Of a stretch of 64,000 nt of DNA, positions 16,504 through 25,637 are shown one piece after another. Source of the stretch: Allobosea sp. TND4EK4 (GTDB taxonomy: Bacteria; Pseudomonadota; Alphaproteobacteria; Rhizobiales; Beijerinckiaceae). The DNA lies in contig NZ_FTMO01000014.1 in assembly GCF_900156025.1 (NCBI RefSeq), forward strand, positions 1 to 64,000. Direction: 5' to 3'. The translations under genes and the position numbers were made by a program. Below the pieces are notes generated by a model. That model ran no database searches. It was not told the origin of the DNA and worked only from the letters and a program-made list of their open reading frames with translations. Positions within the stretch are counted from its first letter, which is position 1. Every line of letters begins with the position of its first letter.

Positions 16504-17646
16504 ATGGGCCAAGACCGCAAACCGGGCGAAAGCCTCACCCTGACCCGCCGCAGTATCCTGGCAGGAGCGGCGGCCACAGGCGCGATCGCTCAGGCCGCCG
16601 CCCCAGCACAGGCGCAGGCAGTGATGACCAAGGTGACGGCGGAAGACATCGCCAAGCTGCCGCGCGTCAAGCAGAAGCTCGTCGATCCGCCCTTCGTCCA
16701 TCCGCACGAGCAGATCGCGACAGGCGGCCCCAAAGTCATCGAGTTCGAGATGACCATCCATGAGAAGAAGATCGTTCTCGACGATGCCGGCACTGAGACC
16801 TTCGCCTTCACCTTCAACGGCACGGTCCCGGGCCCGCTGATGGTCGTGCATGAGGGCGATTATGTCGAGCTGACGCTCATCAACGCCGACACCAACGAAC
16901 TGATGCACAATATCGACTTCCACGCCTCCACCGGCGCGCTCGGCGGCGGCGCACTGACCGAGGTCAGCCCCGGGGAGCGGGTGGTGCTGCGCTTCAAGGC
17001 GACGCGGCCGGGCGTCTTCGTCTATCACTGCGCGCCTCCCGGCATGGTGCCGTGGCACGTCACAGCAGGCATGAACGGGGCGTTGATGGTCCTGCCGCGC
17101 GACGGGTTGAAGGACGGCCAGGGCAAGGCGCTGAAGTACGACAAGGTCTATTATGTCGGCGAGCAGGACTTCTATGTCCCACGCGACGAGACCGGCAAGT
17201 TCAAGCGCTATGCCAGCCCGGGCGACGCCCACGAGGATGTCGTGAAGGCGATGCGGACGCTGACGCCGAGCCATATCGTCTTCAACGGCAAGGTCGGCGC
17301 GCTGACCGGCAAGAACGCCCTGACCTCCAAGGTCGGCGAAACGGTGCTGGTCGTGCATTCCCAGGCCAATCGGGACACGCGGCCTCATCTCATCGGCGGC
17401 CATGGCGACTATGTCTGGGCCACCGGCAAGTTCCGCAACCCGCCGGAGCGCGATCTGGAGACTTGGTTCATCCCCGGCGGTTGCGCGGGTGCGGCGCTCT
17501 ACACCTTCCTGCAGCCCGGCATCTACGCCTACGTCAACCACAACCTGATCGAGGCCTTCGAGCTCGGCGCCGCCGGCCACTTCAAGGTCGAGGGCCAGTG
17601 GAACGATGACCTGATGAAGCAGATCAAGGCTCCGGCAGGCATCTGA
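16504..17646 (+). CDS. nirK: Copper-containing nitrite reductase NirK
   Basis: The protein has 380 residues from the ATG at 16504 with AAGGAG at 7-bp spacing. A Tat signal (TRRSIL at 14-19, likely cleavage after Ala39) sends it to the periplasm. All copper ligands are present: type 1 His135, Cys176, His185 and Met190; type 2 His140, His175 and His346. The catalytic Asp138 and His295 are also present. It reduces nitrite to NO, probably with electrons from the pseudoazurin at 21130-21564. nirV follows, and an FNR-like site lies upstream. It belongs to the usual alphaproteobacterial two-domain cupredoxin class. Confidence 0.97.
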   Translation: MGQDRKPGESLTLTRRSILAGAAATGAIAQAAAPAQAQAVMTKVTAEDIAKLPRVKQKLVDPPFVHPHEQIATGGPKVIEFEMTIHEKKIVLDDAGTETFAFTFNGTVPGPLMVVHEGDYVELTLINADTNELMHNIDFHASTGALGGGALTEVSPGERVVLRFKATRPGVFVYHCAPPGMVPWHVTAGMNGALMVLPRDGLKDGQGKALKYDKVYYVGEQDFYVPRDETGKFKRYASPGDAHEDVVKAMRTLTPSHIVFNGKVGALTGKNALTSKVGETVLVVHSQANRDTRPHLIGGHGDYVWATGKFRNPPERDLETWFIPGGCAGAALYTFLQPGIYAYVNHNLIEAFELGAAGHFKVEGQWNDDLMKQIKAPAGI

Positions 17647-17654
17647 CGATCCCG

Positions 17655-17676
17655 CCTCCCCGCTCGGGCGGGGAGG
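17655..17676 (+). other. Intercistronic hairpin between nirK and nirV
   Basis: CCTCCCCGC (17655-17663) pairs perfectly with GCGGGGAGG (17668-17676) around a TCGG tetraloop, starting 8 bp after the nirK stop. With no T run behind it, it looks more like an mRNA 3'-end stabiliser or partial attenuator that keeps nirK message above nirV than a full terminator. Confidence 0.55.
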
Positions 17677-17703
17677 CCATCCCTCCCGAAAGGGCTCCCG
17701 ATC

Positions 17704-18597
17704 ATGGCCACGACGCTGCGCCTCTCGCTGCCGACGCTGACGACCTCGCTCGGCCTCGTCCTCCTCGCCGGCGCCGCCGCCCTCCTGCTGGCGGCGCCGG
17801 CGCGGCGCCTGGCCCCGGACCTTCCGCCGCCGCAGACGGTTCTGGTCCGGCCCGGGACGATGCTGCACCGGCTCGACGGCGATTACAGCCGCGTCGGCCA
17901 GCCCGTTGACGCCCCGCGCCAGCTGGTGCGGATCCACCGGCCGCTCGAGATCATGCGCTATCAGGTGACGGCGGCCGATTATGCGCGCTGCATCGCGGCC
18001 AGCGCCTGCAAGCGCCTCGACCAGCCGGCCTCGCGCGGCGACCTGCCCGTGACCGGCGTCAGCCTGACCGATGCGAGCGACTATGCCGCCTGGCTCTCCC
18101 GGGAGACCGGCGCGACATGGCGACTGCCGAGTGACCGCGAATGGGCGTATGCGGCGGGCTCCCGCTTCCGCGACGACGCACGGGGCCTCGATGCAGATGC
18201 CGCCAACCCGGCGCTGCGCTGGCTCGCCGACTACGATCGCGAGGCGGAACGCAAGGCCGCGGGCGGCAATGACGTGGCCCTGCGGCCTGTCGGCGGGTTC
18301 GGCCTGAACGAGCACGGCGTTGCGGATATCGCCGGCAATATCTGGGAGTGGACATCGACCTGCCTGCGCCGGGTCTCGCTCGACGCCGCCGGCCGGACGC
18401 TCGGCGAGACGAGCAATTGCGGCATTCATGTCGTCGAAGGCCAGCATCGCGCGATGATGACCTTCTTCATCCGCAACCCGAAGAGCGGCGGCTGCTCGGT
18501 CGGCACGCCGCCAGACCATCTCGGCTTCCGGCTGGTCCGGGAGCGGAGCTGGCGGGACGCCGTGCCGGAGATGCTGCGGCGCCGGCTGCCGGCATGA
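17704..18597 (+). CDS. nirV: NirV, formylglycine-generating-enzyme-like protein
   Basis: The protein has 297 residues. An N-terminal hydrophobic segment (about 12-33) suggests membrane anchoring or export, followed by an FGE-sulfatase-type domain with EIMRYQVTAADYARC, WRLPSDREWAYAAG, NIWEWTSTC and GFRLVR. NirV commonly lies directly downstream of nirK; it is thought to assist NirK maturation or function, but the reaction is not established. It lies 57 bp after nirK across a strong hairpin. Its stop overlaps by 4 bp the start of a broken norE-like gene. Confidence 0.85.
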   Translation: MATTLRLSLPTLTTSLGLVLLAGAAALLLAAPARRLAPDLPPPQTVLVRPGTMLHRLDGDYSRVGQPVDAPRQLVRIHRPLEIMRYQVTAADYARCIAASACKRLDQPASRGDLPVTGVSLTDASDYAAWLSRETGATWRLPSDREWAYAAGSRFRDDARGLDADAANPALRWLADYDREAERKAAGGNDVALRPVGGFGLNEHGVADIAGNIWEWTSTCLRRVSLDAAGRTLGETSNCGIHVVEGQHRAMMTFFIRNPKSGGCSVGTPPDHLGFRLVRERSWRDAVPEMLRRRLPA

Positions 18598-19022
18598 GTA
18601 CCACGCTCACCGATCACGCGACCGGAGCCGAAGCGCCGGACGCGCGCCCGGCCTCGATCCGGTGCTGATCGTCAGTGAACTGGTCGTCTTCGGCGCGCTG
18701 CGGGGCGCGCTTGTGCTGCCGAGCGCACTCCACCCGGCGGCGGCGCTGGCGGCGCTGAGTCGCGCGCTCGACCGCGACCTTGCCGCCTCCGCCACCGTGA
18801 TCCTGCTCTGCGGCGGCTTCTTCGCCTCCGTGCGGCAGAGGGCCGCCGGCCGCAAGCCAACCTCGTCGCGCCGGCGCTGGGCGGCATTCTGTTCTGTGGC
18901 GTGAAAAGCCTCGCTTTCACGCGGGAGCTTTCAGCGCTCTCCACATAGGAGGACCAGCTGGCTATGCCGCCTTGGTCTGCCTGCTGGCCGGCCTGCCGAC
19001 CGCATTGGCCGGGCTGTCGTGA
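18594..19022 (+). pseudogene. Broken norE-like (cytochrome c oxidase subunit III family) gene
   Basis: The ATG overlaps the nirV stop, but the frame stops at 18668. The next frame at once reads LIVSELVVFGALRGALVL and then LDRDLAASATVILLCGGFF, matching the first two helices of NorE/subunit-III-like proteins. A further frame gives GGILFCGVKSLAFTRELSALST and stops at about 18947. A last piece, GYAALVCLLAGLPTALAGLS, ends at 19022. At least three frame changes and a likely internal deletion are needed to join them. The gene would have been the membrane partner of a NO reductase or a related oxidase, and it is dead here. Confidence 0.55.
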
Positions 19023-19123
19023 CGCACTTGAACGGACCCCGTGGTTGCGGTCATATCCGCGCTCCCGCGCGATAGCCCACCGGGTCGCGAACCGCTTTCA
19101 AATCCGTCCGAGGAGGAACACCC

Positions 19124-19816
19124 GTGGCATTGGACCGCAGCGTGCTGCGCAGCATTACGCTCTTCACGGCCATGAGTGATGCCCAACTCGACCGGATGAC
19201 GGCGCAGGCGAGCGCCCGCAGGGTCCCGCAGGGCGAGGCGGTCTTTGAGCAGGGTGACCCGGCCAAGGCCTTCTACCTGCTGCTACACGGCCGGCTGAAG
19301 GTGACGCAGGTGACGCGCGACGGCCAGCAGATCATCGTCAGGGTGGTGCATCCCGGCGATCTCTTCGGCTTCACCCGGGCGCTCAGCCGCCCCGATTATC
19401 CGGGCACTGCGACGGCCGCCGTCGACAGCCTCGTCGCCGCCTGGCCCAGTGAATCCTGGGACGGCTTCGTCGAGAACAACCCGCATCTGGCGATGAACGC
19501 GATCCGGACCATCGGCCAACGCCTGGACGAGGCCCACACCCGCATCCGCGAGATGTCGACCGAGGAGGTAGAGCGCCGCGTCGCCCATGCCGTGCTGCGG
19601 CTCGTCGAGCAGGCGGGCAAGCAGGACGATGCCGGCCTGCGCGTCGACTTCCCGATCTCGCGGCGCGACATTGCCGAGATGACCGGCACGACGCTTCACA
19701 CCGTTTCGCGCATCCTCAGCTCCTGGGAGACCCGGGGGTTGGTCGAAGGCGGACGGCAGAAGCTGATCGTCTGCGATGTCCCGGCCTTGAGGCGGCTGGC
19801 TGAGAACGCGGGATAG
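19124..19816 (+). CDS. nnrR: NnrR-type Crp/Fnr regulator of NO and nitrite genes
   Basis: The protein has 230 residues with a GTG start behind AGGAGG at 19111-19116. A cyclic-nucleotide-binding-like sensor domain (about 10-130) lacks the cysteine cluster of FNR. The helix-turn-helix reads SRRDIAEMTGTTLHTVSRIL, the NnrR-type recognition helix. NnrR proteins activate nirK, nor, paz and nnrS in response to NO. It sits between the nirK/nirV genes and the convergent nnrS, and is the most likely protein to bind the TTGCG-N4-CGCAA sites at 13824, 21644, 25531 and 27086. Confidence 0.85.
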   Translation: MALDRSVLRSITLFTAMSDAQLDRMTAQASARRVPQGEAVFEQGDPAKAFYLLLHGRLKVTQVTRDGQQIIVRVVHPGDLFGFTRALSRPDYPGTATAAVDSLVAAWPSESWDGFVENNPHLAMNAIRTIGQRLDEAHTRIREMSTEEVERRVAHAVLRLVEQAGKQDDAGLRVDFPISRRDIAEMTGTTLHTVSRILSSWETRGLVEGGRQKLIVCDVPALRRLAENAG

Positions 19817-19869
19817 GCGCAGCCCGCGACCCGCCTCGCCTCGTCTCGGTCGTTCCCGATGTTGGCCGG

Positions 19870-21075
19870 TCAGGTTTGCCGGGCCGCAGGCGAGGCCTTG
19901 GGGCCGGCCCGCATACCCGTCAGAACACGCCAATAGGCCGCAGCGAAGACCAGGAAGGCCAGAGACCAGCTCAGCCCGGCGACATGCAGCAGCGCGGACG
20001 AACCATGTCCGAGACCGGAACAGATCCGTGCCACGGTGCCGATGACGATCAGCGCGTAGCTGAGCTGCGTCGCCGCCGTGGCAATGAGCGGGCGCCCGGT
20101 ATGGCCGAGGCTGGCGCGCGACATGACGGCAAGCGTCATGGTGCCGAAGGCCCCCGCCGTCCAGGCATGGGCGCCGGCGGCAGGTGCGACGAGCCCGAAG
20201 CTCGCCGCCGCGGTCAGCGCGAAGCCCAGCGGCACGAAGAGATAGCCGACATGCAGGATGGCGAGCAGCGGATTGCGCCAGGTGCGATCCCCAGCCCAGC
20301 GGGCTAGTCTGACGAGATGGAGGAGTGCTGCCAGAGTCAGCGCAGCCCCTGTCGTCAAACTGTCCGGCAAACCAACCCATAGTCCCAGCGTCATCACGGT
20401 GATCGCCAGCACCGCCTTGTCATAGCTGCCGAAGGCGCGCGGCATCCGGCCTTTGCCGCGCTGTGACAGCCAGTTGCGAGAGAAGCTCGGGACGATGCGC
20501 CCCCCGATCAGCCCGATCAGCACCAGCACGACGGCAATGGCGAAACGTCTGGAGACCATCGCGCCGCCCATCAGCGCGGCTTCGAGGTGAAAGGCGAGAT
20601 TGGCCGTAAGCAGCAGCGAGAGCAGGACGACGACCTTGAGATTGCGCCAGTTGCGCCCCGCCACGATCTCGCGGGCGGCGGCGGCGGCGAGCAGCAGCAG
20701 GAACAGGCTGTCGATCACCATGGCCAACGGCCAGCCGATCAGACCCGAGACACTGACCGCGGCACGGCCGCCGAGCCAGGCCAGCACCAGCACGAGCAGC
20801 GGCGTGCCCTGCACAGGCAGCCGGCCGGTCCAGTTGGGGATCGCCGTCAGCAGGAAGCCTGCGACCGCCGCCGCCTGATAGCCGAAGAGCATCTCATGGA
20901 TATGCCAGTCGACCGGGTCGAAGGCGGTCGGCACGGAAAGATGGCCGCCGACGAAGGGCAGCCAGACCAGGATCATCAACCCCGCCTGCAAGGCTGCGAG
21001 CAGGAAGAACGGCCGGAAACCATAGGACAGGATCGGCGGGCCGTCATAGGCCCGCAGTCGCGGTATCGGTGCCAT
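19870..21075 (-). CDS. nnrS: NnrS heme/copper membrane protein
   Basis: The protein has 401 residues with about 12 membrane helices. Typical NnrS features are PPILSYGFRPFFLLAALQAG near the N-terminus, WHIHEMLFGYQAAAVAGFLLTAIPNW, the GGRIVPSFSRNWL loop and AHAWTAGAFGTMTLAVMSRASLGHTGR. NnrS is a heme- and copper-containing inner-membrane protein linked to NO resistance and expressed under NnrR. It lies 54 bp downstream of the pseudoazurin gene on the same strand, so it is probably read from the box at 21644. Confidence 0.9.
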   Translation of the reverse strand: MAPIPRLRAYDGPPILSYGFRPFFLLAALQAGLMILVWLPFVGGHLSVPTAFDPVDWHIHEMLFGYQAAAVAGFLLTAIPNWTGRLPVQGTPLLVLVLAWLGGRAAVSVSGLIGWPLAMVIDSLFLLLLAAAAAREIVAGRNWRNLKVVVLLSLLLTANLAFHLEAALMGGAMVSRRFAIAVVLVLIGLIGGRIVPSFSRNWLSQRGKGRMPRAFGSYDKAVLAITVMTLGLWVGLPDSLTTGAALTLAALLHLVRLARWAGDRTWRNPLLAILHVGYLFVPLGFALTAAASFGLVAPAAGAHAWTAGAFGTMTLAVMSRASLGHTGRPLIATAATQLSYALIVIGTVARICSGLGHGSSALLHVAGLSWSLAFLVFAAAYWRVLTGMRAGPKASPAARQT

Positions 21076-21129
21076 GATGCCGACCTCCCGCGACCGGCGA
21101 GTGCCGGCCGCGTCCGGATCCGAGTGGAT

Positions 21130-21564
21130 TCACTTCGCCTTGGCGAGGAGGTCGGCGAGAACGGTCCTGGCCTTGCCGGGTGCCTTGGCCGCGACGGCGG
21201 CCGCGGCGTCGATGTTCGTCGGCTCGCCGACCACGACGAGAGCGACCATGCCCATGCCGTAATGCGGTTTGCAGCGCACGCCATAGACTCCGGACTGCTT
21301 GAAGGTGACGTCGATCGGCTCGTTGAGCTTGCTTGCAAAGGGCTCAGCCCCGGCCGGCAGCATGTCCGGAATGGTTGCGGCATCATGGCCCTTGTCCGTG
21401 GGAACGAACTTGACCGTGTCGCCCGGCGCGATCTTCACCAGAGCTGGCTCGAACACCATCGCACCTGCGGCGCCCTTGTTCAGCATCTTCACCTCGACCT
21501 CGGCGCCACTCGCGCCGGTGATCGCCAACGCCATTACCGCGCCGGCCAGAAGGGTCTTGAACAT
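21130..21564 (-). CDS. paz: Pseudoazurin (blue copper electron donor)
   Basis: The protein has 144 residues with a Sec signal peptide (about 1-20). Copper ligands are His60 (DKGHDAATI), Cys98, His101 and Met106 ([11 protein letters not shown]). With cleavage after residue 20 these become His40, Cys78, His81 and Met86, the standard pseudoazurin numbering. It carries electrons in the periplasm from the bc1 complex to NirK. nnrS follows. A perfect NnrR-type box lies 80 bp upstream of the ATG, in line with NO control. Confidence 0.93.
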   Translation of the reverse strand: MFKTLLAGAVMALAITGASGAEVEVKMLNKGAAGAMVFEPALVKIAPGDTVKFVPTDKGHDAATIPDMLPAGAEPFASKLNEPIDVTFKQSGVYGVRCKPHYGMGMVALVVVGEPTNIDAAAAVAAKAPGKARTVLADLLAKAK

Positions 21565-21643
21565 CCGCTCTCTCCATCATCGCGACGCGCTTTTCAGTTC
21601 CTCGCCGCGTTGAAACCCTTAGGCGGAGTGCTCGGCCCGTGGA

Positions 21644-21657
21644 TTGCGTTAGCGCAA
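21644..21657. promoter_or_regulatory. NnrR/FNR-type palindrome upstream of pseudoazurin gene
   Basis: TTGCG-TTAG-CGCAA is a perfect palindrome centred about 86 bp before the pseudoazurin ATG on the minus strand. It fits a class II site that leaves room for a promoter and a leader of about 45 bp. Confidence 0.7.
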
Positions 21658-22042
21658 ATTGGCGGAGCTATCCGTCATCTGCGGCCATCCAGCCTCGACG
21701 TCGGTGGCGTCGAGGCTCTCCAAGCCGCAAGAACGGAACCTCCGGTTCTCCCGGCGGCTTCAGAACGACCGTTCAGCGGTTCCAGAAGAACAAGCGCGCA
21801 TGGCAGCACATCGGCGAAAGGCTGGACAGGGAATGAGATCCGTCAAGGACAGCTCAGTCGAGCCATCTGAAGCCGGACGCCCGCAGAGTCTGCAAAGGCC
21901 CGGTTTGGTCCCGAGCCGACCTCTGGAACGTCCGCTTCAGGGCAGGCTGCCGAGGATCGCGATTGAAGAGACCAAGGTTGCGGGTTGGACCTTCGAAAGG
22001 TCTGGCCTCGGGCAGCGAGCCGTGGTCGAGCGCACCGCTTTG
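21658..22042. other. Intergenic stretch without a supported gene
   Basis: This 385-bp stretch lies between the NnrR box and the stop of the ABC ATPase gene. Short open frames exist on both strands, for example 21659-22048 on the plus strand, but none has a recognisable domain, ribosome site or conserved-looking pattern. No strong terminator hairpin was seen for the ABC operon that ends at 22043. Confidence 0.4.
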
Positions 22043-22774
22043 TCATAAAGCTTGCGATGAAACCACCTCGACGATCCGCCCATCGCGCAGATGGACCATG
22101 CGGTCGAGGCGCGAGAAGATTTTCTCGTCATGCGTCACGACGATGACCGCAGCGTCACGCTCGATCGCGACCTGCTTCAGCAGGTCGATGACGATGGCCG
22201 CCCGTTCGGAATCGAGCGCCGCGGTCGGCTCGTCGGCGAGGATGATCCGGGGCTCGTTGGCGAGCGCGCGAGCGATGGCCACGCGCTGGGCCTCGCCGCC
22301 CGACAGCTTGGATGGCAGCGCATCGGCACGGTGGTCGACCTGCAGATAGCCGAGCAGTTCCATGGCGCGGGCCTTGGCCCGCTCGGGGCTCTCGCCCATC
22401 AGCGTGCGGACGATCGCCACGTTCTCCCAGGCCGAGAGGAACGGCAGTAGATTGTGAAACTGGAAGATGAACCCGATCGTCTCGAGCCTGAGCCGCCTGA
22501 GATCGCCGATCAGCCATTTGCCGTCGAAGATCGCGCGGCCATCGAGACGGATTGAGCCGGAATCGGGCTCCGTGATGCAGCCGATGCAGTTGAGCAGCGT
22601 GCTCTTGCCGGACCCGGAGGGGCCGATCAGGCCCACCACCTCTCCGGTCCCGATCGTCAGATCGATGTCGATCAGTGCTGGCACCTTCGTCGCGCCGGCG
22701 CCGAAGGTCTTCGACAGGTGTGCGATTTCGACGACGGGTCCTGGCGCGACGATGGGTCTGGATGAGGCCATCAT
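22043..22774 (-). CDS. ABC transporter ATP-binding protein (MacB/LolD/DevA type)
   Basis: The protein has 243 residues. Walker A is GPSGSGKST, the signature LSGGEAQRVAIARAL, Walker B RIILADEPTAALD and the switch His is in VVTHD. The sequence is of the LolD/MacB class, which drives FtsX-like permeases. It starts 2 bp past the stop of such a permease, which in turn overlaps a membrane-fusion protein gene, so the three form a DevBCA-type exporter operon. Substrate unknown. Confidence 0.9.
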   Translation of the reverse strand: MMASSRPIVAPGPVVEIAHLSKTFGAGATKVPALIDIDLTIGTGEVVGLIGPSGSGKSTLLNCIGCITEPDSGSIRLDGRAIFDGKWLIGDLRRLRLETIGFIFQFHNLLPFLSAWENVAIVRTLMGESPERAKARAMELLGYLQVDHRADALPSKLSGGEAQRVAIARALANEPRIILADEPTAALDSERAAIVIDLLKQVAIERDAAVIVVTHDEKIFSRLDRMVHLRDGRIVEVVSSQAL

Positions 22775-22775
22775 A

Positions 22776-23912
22776 TCAGCCTCCGAGCGCCGAGGCAGGA
22801 TCGATCTTCAGCGCCGAGCGCACCCCGAAGATGCTGGCAATCAGACAAACCATGACGATAATGCCGAGCAGGATCGCCGTGTCGGAGGGTTCCAGCACCA
22901 CGCGTCGCGGGAAATAGTCCTTGGCCAGGCGGATCAGCGTCGCGCCGATGGCGAAGCCCACCAGGCCCATCGCCAACGCCTGCTGGAGGATCAGCGAGAC
23001 GATCACGCGGTCGGGCGCTCCGATGAGCTTGAGCGTCGCGATCGCTTTCTTCTTGTCCATGGTCATGGTGTAGACGATCAGCCCGATCACCACCGTCGAG
23101 ACGGCCAGCAGGATCACCGCGAACAGGCCGAGTTGCCGCCGTGCGCGCTCGATCACCGAGCGCGTCAGGATCTCCTCCTGCTGAGCCTCCGTCATCGCGG
23201 TCAGATGTTTCCAGCGCGCGATCGAGCCGATGATGCCCTCGGGCGACGCATCGGGTTGCATGCGCACGATGATGGCGCTGACCAGGTCGCTCGACCCGCC
23301 GGCCGGCGCATCGCGGGCCGTCTCCCGCCTCACCGCAGACGGATCGAACTGCCACTGGACGATCTGGGCGTCGCGCAAGGTCATCATCAGCACGGGGTCG
23401 CCTGCCGAACTGGTGGCGTTCGCGGTCAGGCCGACGACGGTGAAGTCGTCGCGGCCGATGCGGATGCGTTCGCCGAGCGCGAGCCCGGCCTTGCGATCGG
23501 CCACCACTTCGGAGCGCGACTTCAGGATGGCGCGGCCTTCCTCGATTGCGACTTCGCTGCCGGGCCGCCCGATCTGGGCGCCGACGATGAAGACGCGCAG
23601 GTTCGTGCCGCGATAGGGAAACTCGACGGTCTGGTAGACGACCGCGCCGGCCGCCGCCACGCCGGCATGGACGGCGATGGCATCGCGCGTGTCGCGCGGC
23701 AGGCGCGAACTCTCGGCGAAAGGGCCCCTCTTGCCCGCTTCGACGACCCAGGCGTCGGCCCCGGCACTCCGGACCAGGCCGAGCGCCTCGGCGACCAGCC
23801 CGCGATAGATGCCGACCATGCCCATGACGACGCCCAGCAGCAGGCTGAGGCCGACGCAGGTCAGGATGAACCGTCCGAGCCCATGCTGGACGTCGCGCCA
23901 GGCGAGGTTCAT
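22776..23912 (-). CDS. FtsX-like ABC permease (DevC type)
   Basis: The protein has 378 residues. It has one N-terminal membrane helix, a large periplasmic domain (about 45-260) and three C-terminal helices, as in MacB/DevC permeases. The cytoplasmic loop DKKKAIATLKLIGAPDR is typical of DevC. Its start overlaps the stop of the membrane-fusion gene by 4 bp (ATGA) and it is followed almost directly by the ATPase. It is part of an envelope-spanning exporter that would need a TolC-like outer-membrane channel encoded elsewhere. Confidence 0.88.
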   Translation of the reverse strand: MNLAWRDVQHGLGRFILTCVGLSLLLGVVMGMVGIYRGLVAEALGLVRSAGADAWVVEAGKRGPFAESSRLPRDTRDAIAVHAGVAAAGAVVYQTVEFPYRGTNLRVFIVGAQIGRPGSEVAIEEGRAILKSRSEVVADRKAGLALGERIRIGRDDFTVVGLTANATSSAGDPVLMMTLRDAQIVQWQFDPSAVRRETARDAPAGGSSDLVSAIIVRMQPDASPEGIIGSIARWKHLTAMTEAQQEEILTRSVIERARRQLGLFAVILLAVSTVVIGLIVYTMTMDKKKAIATLKLIGAPDRVIVSLILQQALAMGLVGFAIGATLIRLAKDYFPRRVVLEPSDTAILLGIIVMVCLIASIFGVRSALKIDPASALGG

Positions 23913-25078
23913 CGGGAGCTCTCGGAGGCCACCGCCCTGCGCCCGACCGTGAAACCGTCCGCCGGCACAGAGACCACCGCGCGCGCGCCGGCGGGAAGGC
24001 CCCCGACGATCAGCACGCGACCGTCGAGCAGCCGGTCTCCGAGCGCGACGAGACGCCGATGGAGCTTGCCGTCCTCGACCGTCCAGATCGTGCCCGCACG
24101 ACCATCGAAACCGCTCACGGCACGCAGCGGCACGAACAGCCCCTCCGGAACGACCCGCTTGATGATCTCGATCTCGGCCTGCTCGCCGAGATAGCGGCCC
24201 TCATGCTCCGGCTCGCAGGTCACGCAGCGCACATAGACTCGGCGCTCCTCGGTGACCCGGTCGTTCTCCTGATCGATCCGGACGATCTGCGCCTCGACAA
24301 CGGTGTTCATCTCGGAGCGCAGCCGCACCAGCGCCTTCTGCCCGATCGCGAGGCCGCCGGACACGGCCTCGTCGACGAAGACACGCACCCAGACCGAGTT
24401 CGGTTCGATGATCGTGAAGACGACCTCCCCGACACCGGCGACGGCACCCGCCTCCTTCAGGCGCGACAGGATACGGGCGCGATAAGGCGCCATGATGCGG
24501 TGCTGGTCGAGCAGCACCTGCTCGATCGTCAGCGCCGCGGCGACGTCGTCACGGGCCGCCTCGGCGACCCGGACCTCCGCCTTGGCGACGGCGAGATCGG
24601 CCTGGGCGAGCGTCTCGTTGGTCTGGGCTTCATCGGCCTGCTCGCGCGAGACGCTGCCGCGATCGACGAGCGACTGGCGCCGCTGGTTCACCAACACTCG
24701 CTGCTGGAGGTTGGCCTCCGACCGCTGCAACAGCGCCTGCGCCCTGGCGAGAGCCGCCTGCGCCTGGAGCCTTGCCACCTGCGCCTTGGCGACACGGGCG
24801 CGCTGCGAACTGTCCTCGAGAGTAGCCAGCACGGTGCCCGCCGGGACGATCTCGCCCTGGTCGGCGGCAAGCTGCACGATCCGGCCCGCGACCTGAAAGC
24901 CGATCCGGGACAGCACCTGCGCTTCGACACTGCCCAGCCCGAAGACCCGGATTTCGACATCGCGCTCGACCCGCGCGACGTCGACCGTGACGGGGCTCAG
25001 CTTACGGACATAGAGGATGCCGGCCACCGCCATCGCGACGAGCATCAGAACGGCCGGCAGCGCGAGGCGCTTGAACAT
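23909..25078 (-). CDS. HlyD/DevB-type membrane-fusion protein
   Basis: The protein has 389 residues from the ATG at 25078, chosen because the N-terminal membrane anchor (about residues 4-24) starts there; the frame continues open upstream but looks noncoding. A lipoyl/barrel segment (QVAGRIVQL, EIVPAGTVLATLE) is followed by an Ala/Gln/Arg-rich coiled-coil hairpin (about 95-190) and the second lipoyl half (ILSRLKEAGAVAGVGEVVFTII). It is the first gene of the exporter operon and links the FtsX-like permease to an outer-membrane channel. Confidence 0.88.
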   Translation of the reverse strand: MFKRLALPAVLMLVAMAVAGILYVRKLSPVTVDVARVERDVEIRVFGLGSVEAQVLSRIGFQVAGRIVQLAADQGEIVPAGTVLATLEDSSQRARVAKAQVARLQAQAALARAQALLQRSEANLQQRVLVNQRRQSLVDRGSVSREQADEAQTNETLAQADLAVAKAEVRVAEAARDDVAAALTIEQVLLDQHRIMAPYRARILSRLKEAGAVAGVGEVVFTIIEPNSVWVRVFVDEAVSGGLAIGQKALVRLRSEMNTVVEAQIVRIDQENDRVTEERRVYVRCVTCEPEHEGRYLGEQAEIEIIKRVVPEGLFVPLRAVSGFDGRAGTIWTVEDGKLHRRLVALGDRLLDGRVLIVGGLPAGARAVVSVPADGFTVGRRAVASESSR

Positions 25079-25193
25079 GGACAGATCCGATCTCGGAAGG
25101 GCGCAACAAGCCGCAGAGCTCCAACTGCCCGTCTCTATCACCGCGGCCGCACCGGCATTGCGCTTCGTCAATCGCCGGCGAAACAACCATGTG

Positions 25194-25447
25194 TCGCGGC
25201 CTGCATGCTCAAGGGCATAGAGCGGGTGACGCCGGTGATCCGGTTCAAGCTGCGCGGCGTCGAGGTGAAGCTGCACGGCCTCCGTCAGGACAACCCGCCG
25301 ACGATGGTCAGCATCGATTATGAGCTGATCGTCGATACCGACGAAACCGATCAGCGCCTCGAGCTGCCGCACAGGAACGTCCGCAAATAGGGGACGATCT
25401 CCAGCACGATCGCGTAAGCCGTGTGGCTGCAGGGTCTGATCCGTCGT
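25194..25447 (+). pseudogene. Degenerate OsmC-family gene, C-terminal remnant
   Basis: From about 25205 the frame reads LKGIERVTPVIRFKLRGVEV, then a VSIDYELIVDTDETDQRLE segment, then LHRN-like PHRNVRK. A TAG at 25388-25390 falls where an OsmC protein would continue as RKYGTI; reading through gives GTISSTIA and a second stop (TAA), then AVWLQGLIRR. This matches the C-terminal half of OsmC-like peroxide or thiol-stress proteins with two in-frame stops. No N-terminal half was recognised. The remnant fills part of the gap between the exporter and the TDT gene. Confidence 0.5.
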
Positions 25448-25530
25448 TCGACGATCAGCTGACCGAAGGAATGGCTCCGGACAGGCCAGGATGCCCGGAC
25501 CGGGCATGCCGGCGCCTTCGCCCCGGCCGA

Positions 25531-25544
25531 TTGCGATTACGCAA
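25531..25544. promoter_or_regulatory. NnrR/FNR-type palindrome upstream of TDT gene
   Basis: TTGCGATTACGCAA is a perfect palindrome centred about 100 bp before the TDT-family ATG. It lies inside a 19-bp sequence, CGATTGCGATTACGCAATG, that is repeated exactly before cydA. Confidence 0.7.
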
Positions 25545-25637
25545 TGAAATAACGCCTCCGCGCGTCATTCTCGCTCCGCCACGGTCGCCGGCCCTCGAGA
25601 GCTGCCACCGGCGGCGGGCCCGCCCGGGAGCGACGTC

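Noticed and set aside
16351-18519. Long open frame on the minus strand opposite nirK and nirV (722 codons)
   Set aside because: It is antisense to two well-supported genes, has low-complexity Arg/Ala/Gly composition and no domain; long antisense frames are common in GC-rich DNA.
24059-25390. Plus-strand open frame across the membrane-fusion gene (443 codons)
   Set aside because: Only the last 60 codons, outside the membrane-fusion gene, look coding; these are reported as an OsmC remnant.
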